In this document: one piece after another, positions 1-6,617 of the stretch
Position numbering within the stretch: position 1 is the first letter of the stretch
Layout of the letters: the number at the start of each line of letters is the position of its first letter
DNA from: CAWACC01 sp964390695
Lineage (GTDB): Bacteria > Chlamydiota > Chlamydiia > Chlamydiales > Parachlamydiaceae
Reading direction: 5' to 3'
Assembly (NCBI GenBank): GCA_964390695.1
Contig: CAYMKI010000127.1
Location: 1 to 9,527, forward strand
DNA: 9,527 nucleotides
Program-made: the position numbers and the translations under genes
The notes under the pieces: model-generated
Databases searched by the model: none
The model's input: only the letters and a program-made list of their open reading frames with translations
Told to the model about the DNA's origin: nothing

Positions 1-7
1 TGAGAGA

Positions 8-99
8 TTTTTAGAATAGATCCAAAAAATATAAAAACGGTAAATGCCTAAGTATTACCTTTTTATATGTTTATGGAAATATTCTAAAAAGATCCAAAA
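8..99. repeat. Inverted repeat enclosing the edge hairpin, with flanking direct repeats
   Basis: TTTTTAGAATA at 8-18 has its perfect reverse complement at 80-90 (11 of 11). Each arm is followed, in the same direction, by GATCCAAAA (19-27 and 91-99). The small hairpin at 39-59 lies between the arms, giving two concentric stems. No function is recognised. The whole structure ends about 60 bases before the first gene's start codon, so it could belong either to the end of an upstream gene or to the leader of the gene at 162. Confidence 0.5.
34..64 (+). terminator. Possible intrinsic terminator at the left edge
   Basis: GGTAA (39-43) pairs with TTACC (55-59) around an 11-base loop. The stem is preceded by an A-tract and followed directly by five T, so after a one-base bulge the A and T runs can extend it. 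This could end a plus-strand gene lying left of the window, or act in both directions. The stem is only five strong pairs, so this is tentative. Confidence 0.3.
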
Positions 100-151
100 G
101 ACCGCTTTTACGAGTTTTGCAATTACCTCTAGAGAAATTGAATTAAATAAT

Positions 152-156
152 GGAGG
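152..156 (+). promoter_or_regulatory. Ribosome binding site GGAGG that fixes the start at 162
   Basis: A full GGAGG sits five bases before the ATG at 162. It overlaps the alternative upstream ATG at 150, so it cannot serve that codon. This makes 162 the preferred start. Confidence 0.75.
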
Positions 157-161
157 CAAGC

Positions 162-359
162 ATGTTTAAACAAAACATCGATACAGCCGGACGCATTTTG
201 CGTTTTGTGATTGGTATAGTCCTATTAGTCTTAGCGTATTACCGCATGAGCTGGATTTTACTGGCCTTATCTTTATTTTGTTTTGTTGAGGTATTGATGG
301 GATGGTGCGCATTTTATCAACTCATAGGCAAAAATAGCTGCCCCAGAAACAAACCCTAA
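162..359 (+). CDS. Small two-helix membrane protein, YgaP-like transmembrane domain (DUF2892)
   Basis: The 65-residue product has the usual layout of DUF2892 proteins. A short polar N-terminus containing IDTAGRILRF is followed by a hydrophobic helix (about 12-27), a short loop, a second helix (about 31-47) and the closing signature GWCAFYQLIGKNSC, with cysteines at 49 and 60. In this family the pattern is typically GxRIxR, two helices, then GWCPxYxLxGxxxC, and the length here is normal for a stand-alone member. It should sit in the inner membrane. Some relatives are fused to rhodanese domains (as in YgaP), but the biochemical role of stand-alone members is not known and no rhodanese partner is visible here. 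The start at 162 is chosen for its GGAGG site; an in-frame ATG at 150 would add MEAS. The gene seems to stand alone, and no convincing promoter was seen. Confidence 0.9.
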   Translation: MFKQNIDTAGRILRFVIGIVLLVLAYYRMSWILLALSLFCFVEVLMGWCAFYQLIGKNSCPRNKP

Positions 360-642
360 AGACATCCATTAAATGCCGACTTGCACTTATTTATCTCTCT
401 GTGGGCTCTGAAGTTTAACGAGGGTTGATGAGATTTAACGCGGAGGCACGGAGGCACAAAGGCGCGGAGGGTATATCAGGAGCATAATTCTGTATCTCCG
501 CGTCATGTTCGGTTTGCCAAATAGCCATAAGAATGGTTAATGTGTATATTCTTAAAATCCCTCTACCATCCTTTTCCTAAAATTTGCAACTCACTCTTTA
601 GAATCTTCGAAGGGGCCATTCACCCTTGGGTAAAAGAGGATT
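360..642. other. Non-coding stretch with degenerate short repeats
   Basis: No credible gene was found here. The segment 394-502 is dominated by short-period, purine/pyrimidine-biased repeat remnants, listed separately. From about 503 to 642 the sequence is plain and AT-rich, apart from a tiny palindrome ACCCTTGGGT at 622-631. Together with the promoter region that follows, it separates the DUF2892 gene from the giant ATPase gene. Confidence 0.6.
394..502. repeat. Degenerate 8-base-period repeat with inverted copies
   Basis: A tandem array with an 8-base period runs from 441 to 471: CGGAGGCA twice exactly, then CAAAGGCG, then CGGAGGG. The last unit overlaps CGCGGAG (463-469), which can pair with CTCCGCG at 496-502 to form a hairpin. 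Upstream, at 396-410, is the 15-base TCTCTGTGGGCTCTG, which recurs exactly at 6224-6238. Repeats of the style CACAGAGG or GCGCAAAGG are scattered through intergenic regions of many unrelated bacteria, and these look like decayed members. No transposase or terminal repeats accompany them. Confidence 0.6.
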
Positions 643-695
643 TTCCGCAAACTGCTGTTGACAAATTAAGAATCCAACAGTATAACTTTGCGGAA
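643..695. promoter_or_regulatory. Nested inverted repeats (operator-like) around a promoter
   Basis: The outer arms TTCCGCAAA (643-651) and TTTGCGGAA (687-695) are perfect complements. The inner arms CTGTTG (655-660) and CAACAG (675-680) are also perfect. The inner arms overlap the -35 box and abut the -10 box; the right outer arm covers the expected transcription start. Arm centres are about 20 and 44 bases apart, close to two and four helical turns, so both pairs would face the same side of the DNA. This is the geometry of a transcription-factor operator, although a transcribed hairpin is also possible. Another partial copy of the outer half-site, TTTGCGG, lies at 772-778. Confidence 0.6.
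658..686 (+). promoter_or_regulatory. Near-consensus sigma-70 type promoter for the giant ATPase gene
   Basis: A perfect -35 TTGACA (658-663) and a 5-of-6 -10 TATAAC (681-686) are separated by exactly 17 bases. Transcription would begin around 692-694 and read into the gene downstream. The leader would be about 90 bases to the TTG at 784 or about 235 bases to the ATG at 928. It is the best promoter match seen in the window. Confidence 0.7.
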
Positions 696-787
696 ATCAG
701 ATAAATCCCACATTCCGCGGGTCGGCTATTTTTGATTCGAACTTATCGTTTTTTCAGCTGAATTTGCAAATTTTGCGGCAATATTGA

Positions 788-874
788 ATGAAATATGGCT
801 CAAAATTTGTCAAATTCAGATCAAAAAATCGAGAAATCGAAGAAAAAACAGCCCACTCGCGGTATGTGGGATAA
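788..874 (+). other. Possible leader ORF (28 codons) upstream of the giant gene
   Basis: An ATG at 788 opens a 28-codon frame that ends at TAA 872-874, in a different frame from the long ORF. A second mini-frame of eight codons runs from ATG 893 to TAA 917-919. No Shine-Dalgarno site is evident for either. Both lie in the leader if the real start of the large gene is 928. They could be chance frames. Confidence 0.15.
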
Positions 875-927
875 ATTGTTCGAAAAACTGCAATGAAATC
901 GCACACTGTAAACAAGTAAAGCAAACC

Positions 928-3900
928 ATGAATGACCTCCAGATCACCCTCCCAGAAATAACAAAACCTCTACAGACACCTCGCCTCTCCTTGAAAGAAT
1001 TGACCGGCAGAAAGGAGATCGAACTCGTCCAGCTGATTGCACACTTAATGCCCGCGGCTCCAGAAAGCATAAAAAACTTACAGGACATAAAACAGCTGTT
1101 TCATCAAGACCTTAGCTATTCGGAACAGGAACTCCAAAATATCCGGCATTTAGTCCACAACCTGATCTTCAGACAATTCCCCCGCCCCGAAACGGATGCC
1201 ATACGCGAATTAATATCCAACTCTTTAGACGCTCACGTGCGTGCTAAAACAGAATCAGAGCCTATCTTTATACAACTTCAAGGCAACAAGTTGACAGTCC
1301 AAGATCATGGAGACGGGATCGGTTTTGATACCTTGGTCAATTTTTTTGTTCCGGGACGCTCCTCCAACCCATCTGCTATATTTTCATTAGAACGAGGCAT
1401 ACCCAACGTCACCGGCCGCTTTGGTCAAGGGGGAGTCTCGCTATTTTATTTTTTGCTCTATCATACACTCAAATCCTCTCCTACACTCCCTGAGTTTTCA
1501 GCAAATAATCATCAAATCCGCTTGCCTATAGCTTACGATGTAGATGGCAAGAGCTATGAAGTGGTCTTTACATGCAGCCTAAATGAAAAAAACGTACAGA
1601 TTCACTGTAAGGATATCTCCTCCAAAATCGAAAAAAAAATCACGGTGAACACCTACCGCGAAGGCCAGCGACTAAAACTGAAATTCTTCGAGGAAGGAGG
1701 GCTGGTGAAATTAGACCTGTACCAGTACCTTACCCCTTCATCAAAAATCGGCAGCTGTTTCAAAATCATATCTCCCTTGATAGAATCACATAAAGACGCC
1801 ATCGAAAGGTCCATACGATCGAACTTCGAACATGTGAGCAATACTATCCTTAAACTAAACGGCAAAAAATTAAATCTTTTTGAAATGCCGCCACAGTCGT
1901 TTGAATATTGCCAGAATATACCCCATGCATGTCTAACGACAACAGATCCTATACCCCTTGTCAACTCCACCCACGAACCTATTCAAACATCCATCTCCTC
2001 TCATAACGAACTTGTCTTTGAATGGGGCTCCCTTTCTTTTACCCCTCCATCACAAGCAAGATCCGGATCTATAACTCTGTGCGAAGGAGGGAAATTGATC
2101 CTTGAGTGGCCAATAATCACAGGATTAGTACCAGACAAAACCGTAATAGATTTTAATATATTAAATTTAACCCACGATAGGGCTTCGATAAGCTTCACAG
2201 ACACGCGTTTAAAACAAGCTATCTTGCAAGCTATCCACCGTATCTTATCAAGCTCGCAAATCGCTAACCGAGAAAAGTCGTCGCTGCTGAACGCATTATT
2301 CCCCCTCCTCAAAGAAGACGCCTTCCATTTACTAGAAGAACTGTGGCTAGAGATAAAAAAATCGCCCTACTCACTCCTTCCAGACCTACCCGAATTGGCT
2401 GCCATGGATAGGAAAAACACCCTGCTGTTAAATCCTCGATATCTCAAAACCATACAAGAACCCATATTGTACCAGAGCGGAACACAAGTATTTCATCTCA
2501 TCGATGTCATTATGTCTACTCCGGCTGTGTATTGCGATATCGGAGACCACACCCACTATTTTATAGACTCTCGTCTTTATAGTTCCGACACCCCCATTGA
2601 GTCTCGTTATAACTTATCCTTACTTAATTCGTGGCTAGAGAATGAAGGCATGCCAGGTCAAATCTTATTGAATGTATTTTCAGGTATCTCCCCTGTCGCT
2701 CTCAACCATAAAGCTCCTCAAATCCCTTTGGAAAACAAGCTTGAGCCTGCTCCTTTAAGCTTTATCGAACAACAAGACAAGACCGATGCTAGTGAGTGCT
2801 TGAAATCCAGCCAAAGGGAACTATTCTTAAAACAGTTGTCCGAAGACCCTGCCTATGCTGAGCCTGTTATGCAAGAGGTCATATCCTTCATGAAAGATGT
2901 CAAATGCAGCCTTGGCATAACAAAGAGAAGCATCCGCTATCTGTATCATCGCCTTTGCCAATCTCCAGAACTATTACCACTTATCAAGCAGGTCAAAAAA
3001 ATTGAACTGGGCTATGCTCTACGCTACGAATACAGCCTAGAAAATTTAGAGGCTTTCTTTGAATATTACAAATACTTTCTAAAAGCGCATAGCGACGAAA
3101 TTGACCGCTTCAACCTATTTGCTTCTAAAGGACTTTTTGAATCTATGTCGTGGAGATTCGGTTTTAGTGAAACCCCCTACCCTCATTCGTATTATCACGA
3201 AGCCTATTTCCGATGGAGACAACTCATAGATATTTCAGGCACTGATAATAAGGATATTATCGAAAAAACCTTATCTTACGGAGCCTGCTTAAAATTGACG
3301 GATGATCATTTGCAACTCATCGCAAATGTTTCTTTAGAAGGAGAAAGACAAGCTTTGACAGGCTTTGTCCATCAATTAAAGGACACGTCCTTTTTGATAC
3401 ATCTACCTCAACATCAGCGGGATGAAGTAGCCACTGTATTGATCAACATTAAATATTTCTACTCAGGTGATTTTAATCGAATTTTATATGAAAAAATTAT
3501 CGATCTGGTTGACCGGTTTAAAGGACCCCTTCAAGATAAATTCATATGGATAGAATCATCTATCGCCTTTGCATATCTAATACCTAAATATTCTTTGGTG
3601 CCTATTAAGGAGCACAATTTTTTAGATAACGCAATCGCATATTATAACGCACGCCATTCTTCCAACTATTCTCCAGATACTGTTCAAGATCTCGGGAATA
3701 GTATCGTGAAGGTGCATAACTTAAATGACAAGATCAAAAGTCTTTTATCTAATATGCGCGGATTAAAGGGGGTAAAGGCCGGCAATTTTACGGTCACTAA
3801 AAATCATTTACCCACCCTAGTTGAAAAGATGTCTAAACCTTGTAAAAGCTGGTTAACAGACACATATGATAAACCTATCAAAGAGTATATCGAACTAGCG

Positions 3901-6078
3901 CTTGAATGGAAAGAGCACGTCGATAGCTATGAAAAAAATCCTACAGCAGCTGGCAAAATAGCTCTGACACAAAAATATATCGAATTGCTTGAGCGTAATG
4001 GATGCATTATGCCAAGAGCTCGCACTTTCTTCTATTCAGCCTTCGCATCAGATGAAGACGAGTTTATTAGCCGTAATTACCGGTTACCCACCATCGAAAC
4101 ACCGAGTGTTTTGTTACAACACGATACCGATGTGGTAGGCTATCTTAAAAACTCGCAACTGGCTGCCTCGCGCATACAAAGCGCCATCCAACAAACACAC
4201 CTCCCCTATAGCTGGATTGTTGAGCTTGTCAAAAACTGCCGCGAAGCCGGTGCCAATAAAATAGCCGTAGAAGTACATCTCGACAGCCAAGAAGCGCTAG
4301 CCATATGCATCACAGACAACGGCAAGGGGATGGGCCCTGAAGAATTAAAGGCGTTAAAAATACCGGGATATACGTCTAAAAGAAAAGGTGAAGACGACCC
4401 CAACTTTGGATGGGGCTTCTTTACCCTTTTTAACGAATTCGACAGCGTCTATGTTTCAACCTCCGAAGACTGTGTACACCAACATGAGCTGTTATTTGAA
4501 AAAAATGATGCAGGTCTTGCCCTAAAACAAAAAACATCCATTCAAAATAGCCCAGCAGGTACCCGCCTTGTCCTTAAACGCAAGGTGAATAACCCCAACC
4601 AAGAACTGTTGATGCTAAAAGCGCATTTCACCAACACGTGCATTCAACTCAAAGACGTAAGCGTCTCTTTTCAAAATTATCCCATTACCATCCCTACATC
4701 CACAAACAGTGAATTCACTCATACAGAAACCTATTTTGAGAAGGGTGTCGACAAAGGCCCCATACAGTTCGAAATCACCAGCAGCAAAGAGGGGCTGTAC
4801 TGGAAAGATTTGCGATTAGGATCACTCTCAGAACCCTACTTCGACCTGCTTCCTATCTGGGTGAAAATAAAGTTAGAGAAGAACAAACAGCGTTTCTGCA
4901 TTTCACTACCGGATGTAAAACACAACATGAACCGCAATCACCTGCTGAACAAGTCCGATCTATTAGAGACAATCCAAAGAGGCATACTATGCCTTTCTAT
5001 CCAGTATTATCTTAACACCTGTGTAAAAGAAGGCGATATAGAAGTGTTATCGAAGGACTTCTGGAATAATTTTCGCACAAGTTACGACTCCCCCTCCTCT
5101 TTCTCTCAACAGCTGGTCAGAGCTCTGACACAGCACCAATGGGATTTAGCTGCACCTCAAAAGCACCAGCTGGAGCGACAACAAATATATGATGCCTTCA
5201 AAGCCTACTTTAGCGAGGAAAGCACAAAAGGAAGCGTAAAGATTTCTTATGACGGCAAACCTGTCAATCCACAGGAAGCCCTCTCACAGATTCAAAGTCA
5301 TGTGTCGCAACAATGCCTCCAAGCCTTAAACTCTCATCTTAAAGGCTATTTATGTGACCCACGTCAATTTGCCGAGATTGTAATGCACCTGCCTTTGAAA
5401 CAAGGCGCCTTTTCTCTGAATTCTTTACGCAGCTCTCTTAAACAAATATTATTTGACCATGGTATCATTTCAGAAGGAGGAACACTAAGAACCGATTTTG
5501 CAAACTTGAGCTTTGACGACGCCTACCAAAAGCTAGCTAAAAGCATCAACTACTTATCCAGTAAGATGCAATTAAAGCCGATGTATGTGCCACTGCTTGA
5601 ACATTTTTTAAATTCTATCCTTAATAAATTTCATGGAATGAATAGTCAAAAGAAGATGCATAACTTAGTCGCAACATCTTCTTTAGATAGAATAGCTAGT
5701 TATTTAAAATCCATTGCACGCGATATTCTCCATCACGAGATTAGCATCGTTTATTACGACAAAGTGGATAGTGCCGACGCCTATACCTACAAAGGATCTA
5801 ATACCTTATACCTAAACAAACGAAACCCCTCCGTGATATTCTTGTCCTCCTGGCTCGACAGTATCGCTCAAGATGCAACCACTATGCTGCCATTTGAAGC
5901 AGAGAGCCTCGATAAACTAACCCGATTACTTGTCATCCTATGCCATGAGATTACACATCAAAAAGAAAACCGTGACTGCTCGAGCACTCATGATGAAACC
6001 TTTAAAAAACTGATGAACAAGCTCATTCAGCTCCTATTTATCCGCAGCTCGAGTCAAAAGCAGCTTCTAAGACTATAA
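928..6078 (+). CDS. Giant protein with two GHKL ATPase modules and a C-terminal HExxH metallopeptidase-like domain
   Basis: No named family is recognised for the whole protein (1716 residues from ATG 928). Module 1 has the Hsp90/MutL-type N box ELISNSLDA (E94, N98, D101), G1 box DHGDG (126-130) and G2 box GRFGQGGVS (163-171). Residues of roughly 600-1050 are mostly helical-looking and unassigned. Module 2 has ELVKNCREAGA (E1099, N1103), DNGKGM (1130-1135) and FGWGFF (1160-1165). The C-terminus has HEITH (1673-1677) followed by HDETF (1688-1692), a zincin signature resembling WLM/SprT metallopeptidases. No signal peptide or membrane segment is seen, so it is probably cytosolic or secreted without cleavage. 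The frame is open further upstream to TTG 784 (1764 residues). ATG 928 is preferred because those extra 48 residues look non-coding-like, but neither start has a clear ribosome site. A strong promoter with an operator-like palindrome lies upstream. The role (chaperone-protease, repair, defence or effector) is unknown. Confidence 0.9.
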   Translation: MNDLQITLPEITKPLQTPRLSLKELTGRKEIELVQLIAHLMPAAPESIKNLQDIKQLFHQDLSYSEQELQNIRHLVHNLIFRQFPRPETDAIRELISNSLDAHVRAKTESEPIFIQLQGNKLTVQDHGDGIGFDTLVNFFVPGRSSNPSAIFSLERGIPNVTGRFGQGGVSLFYFLLYHTLKSSPTLPEFSANNHQIRLPIAYDVDGKSYEVVFTCSLNEKNVQIHCKDISSKIEKKITVNTYREGQRLKLKFFEEGGLVKLDLYQYLTPSSKIGSCFKIISPLIESHKDAIERSIRSNFEHVSNTILKLNGKKLNLFEMPPQSFEYCQNIPHACLTTTDPIPLVNSTHEPIQTSISSHNELVFEWGSLSFTPPSQARSGSITLCEGGKLILEWPIITGLVPDKTVIDFNILNLTHDRASISFTDTRLKQAILQAIHRILSSSQIANREKSSLLNALFPLLKEDAFHLLEELWLEIKKSPYSLLPDLPELAAMDRKNTLLLNPRYLKTIQEPILYQSGTQVFHLIDVIMSTPAVYCDIGDHTHYFIDSRLYSSDTPIESRYNLSLLNSWLENEGMPGQILLNVFSGISPVALNHKAPQIPLENKLEPAPLSFIEQQDKTDASECLKSSQRELFLKQLSEDPAYAEPVMQEVISFMKDVKCSLGITKRSIRYLYHRLCQSPELLPLIKQVKKIELGYALRYEYSLENLEAFFEYYKYFLKAHSDEIDRFNLFASKGLFESMSWRFGFSETPYPHSYYHEAYFRWRQLIDISGTDNKDIIEKTLSYGACLKLTDDHLQLIANVSLEGERQALTGFVHQLKDTSFLIHLPQHQRDEVATVLINIKYFYSGDFNRILYEKIIDLVDRFKGPLQDKFIWIESSIAFAYLIPKYSLVPIKEHNFLDNAIAYYNARHSSNYSPDTVQDLGNSIVKVHNLNDKIKSLLSNMRGLKGVKAGNFTVTKNHLPTLVEKMSKPCKSWLTDTYDKPIKEYIELALEWKEHVDSYEKNPTAAGKIALTQKYIELLERNGCIMPRARTFFYSAFASDEDEFISRNYRLPTIETPSVLLQHDTDVVGYLKNSQLAASRIQSAIQQTHLPYSWIVELVKNCREAGANKIAVEVHLDSQEALAICITDNGKGMGPEELKALKIPGYTSKRKGEDDPNFGWGFFTLFNEFDSVYVSTSEDCVHQHELLFEKNDAGLALKQKTSIQNSPAGTRLVLKRKVNNPNQELLMLKAHFTNTCIQLKDVSVSFQNYPITIPTSTNSEFTHTETYFEKGVDKGPIQFEITSSKEGLYWKDLRLGSLSEPYFDLLPIWVKIKLEKNKQRFCISLPDVKHNMNRNHLLNKSDLLETIQRGILCLSIQYYLNTCVKEGDIEVLSKDFWNNFRTSYDSPSSFSQQLVRALTQHQWDLAAPQKHQLERQQIYDAFKAYFSEESTKGSVKISYDGKPVNPQEALSQIQSHVSQQCLQALNSHLKGYLCDPRQFAEIVMHLPLKQGAFSLNSLRSSLKQILFDHGIISEGGTLRTDFANLSFDDAYQKLAKSINYLSSKMQLKPMYVPLLEHFLNSILNKFHGMNSQKKMHNLVATSSLDRIASYLKSIARDILHHEISIVYYDKVDSADAYTYKGSNTLYLNKRNPSVIFLSSWLDSIAQDATTMLPFEAESLDKLTRLLVILCHEITHQKENRDCSSTHDETFKKLMNKLIQLLFIRSSSQKQLLRL

Positions 6079-6141
6079 AACTATGCTGCATAAAAAACAT
6101 TATAAAAATGTAACTATTCACCACCTCTCAAAACACATAAG

Positions 6142-6249
6142 ATATTGAAACACAGAGCTTAGAGAGGACACCGAGAGATATAAAAAGGCTAGTTTGAATA
6201 GTTGTGTTTTGATCCCTCTGAGTTCTCTGTGGGCTCTGTGATTCAATAA
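6142..6249. repeat. 108-base imperfect inverted repeat between convergent genes
   Basis: The 39-base left arm (6142-6180) and the right arm (6211-6249) are imperfect reverse complements, matching at about three quarters of positions; the loop is 30 bases. Both outer ends contain ATTGAA next to CACAGAG. Each arm has an internal 9-base period, for example CACAGAGCT, TAGAGAGGA, CACCGAGAG at 6151-6177. It lies between the stop of the giant gene (6078) and the stop of the minus-strand 2TM gene (6264). It could act as a two-way transcription barrier, but there is no T-tract of note, so the terminator role is an inference. Confidence 0.7.
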
Positions 6250-6263
6250 GTTACACAGTTCGA

Positions 6264-6566
6264 CTAGCTGCATCCATCCGAATTGTCGACTCTTTGAACG
6301 TCAGCTTTTTTAAGTTTCTTGTATTCTTCCTGTACGCGCTCTTCAGTGGTTTTACAATAACAATCGATATATTCGAACGCCAAAGCCAAGCAGCAGCCTG
6401 CCAAAGGAAAAATGGGCCAAGGAGAAGAACCCTTGCCTTCAGTGTCATACCAATTCGTGATGATCCAAATGCACCACAACAGGGTATTCACACAAATATA
6501 AATCAAGGCATGCCGTTTAAATCGCACTCTGGCTTTGGCTTTATTTAATAAATGTCTATCTTCCAT
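6264..6566 (-). CDS. 2TM-domain small membrane protein
   Basis: The 100-residue product fits the 2TM domain family (PF13239 style). An N-terminal basic stretch ending RVRFKRHALIYICVNTLLW forms the first helix (about 19-36). A polar loop follows, then SPWPIFPLAGCCLALAFEYIDCY as the second helix (about 48-69), then a charged helical tail beginning EERVQEEYKKLKK. The H in the first helix, the WP..PL.G pattern and the EERVxEEYxKL tail are typical of that family. Both ends should face the cytoplasm. The function of stand-alone 2TM proteins is not established; in other bacteria the domain is sometimes attached to sensor kinases. The ATG at 6566 has AGAGG (6571-6575) just upstream. The gene follows the hydrolase gene by 51 bases on the same strand with no obvious terminator between them, so co-transcription is likely. 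Confidence 0.85.
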   Translation of the reverse strand: MEDRHLLNKAKARVRFKRHALIYICVNTLLWCIWIITNWYDTEGKGSSPWPIFPLAGCCLALAFEYIDCYCKTTEERVQEEYKKLKKADVQRVDNSDGCS

Positions 6567-6617
6567 TGTCCCTCTGTTTTGTTATATTAACTTTTAATCT
6601 TAGCGTAATCATCGCTT

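Noticed and set aside
117..149. Promoter TTGCAA with TAAATA for the DUF2892 gene
   Set aside because: The spacing is about 21 bases, and the -10 would lie immediately before the ribosome site, leaving no room for a leader.
441..471. CRISPR-like short tandem array
   Set aside because: The units are 8 bases long with no spacers, and there are no cas genes.
784..927. Coding extension of the giant protein from TTG 784
   Set aside because: TTG lacks a ribosome site, and the 48 residues look unlike the rest of the protein. Kept as an alternative start, not as the main call.
1653..2312. Minus-strand frames inside the giant gene
   Set aside because: They have no family resemblance and lie opposite a strongly supported coding region.
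928..6078. Assignment to a named phage-defence system or to Hsp90/MutL itself
   Set aside because: The ATPase boxes fit the superfamily only. The length, double module and zincin motif do not match any named member I know, and no defence genes are nearby.
6097..6111. Terminator of the giant gene (ACATT/AATGT hairpin)
   Set aside because: Five AT-rich pairs with no T-tract; too weak to call.
6142..6249. Insertion sequence with terminal inverted repeats
   Set aside because: There is no transposase and no target-site duplication that I can identify. A non-autonomous element remains possible and is listed only as a finding.
6294..6548. Plus-strand 84-codon frame
   Set aside because: It is antisense to the 2TM gene, whose family pattern and ribosome site are clear.
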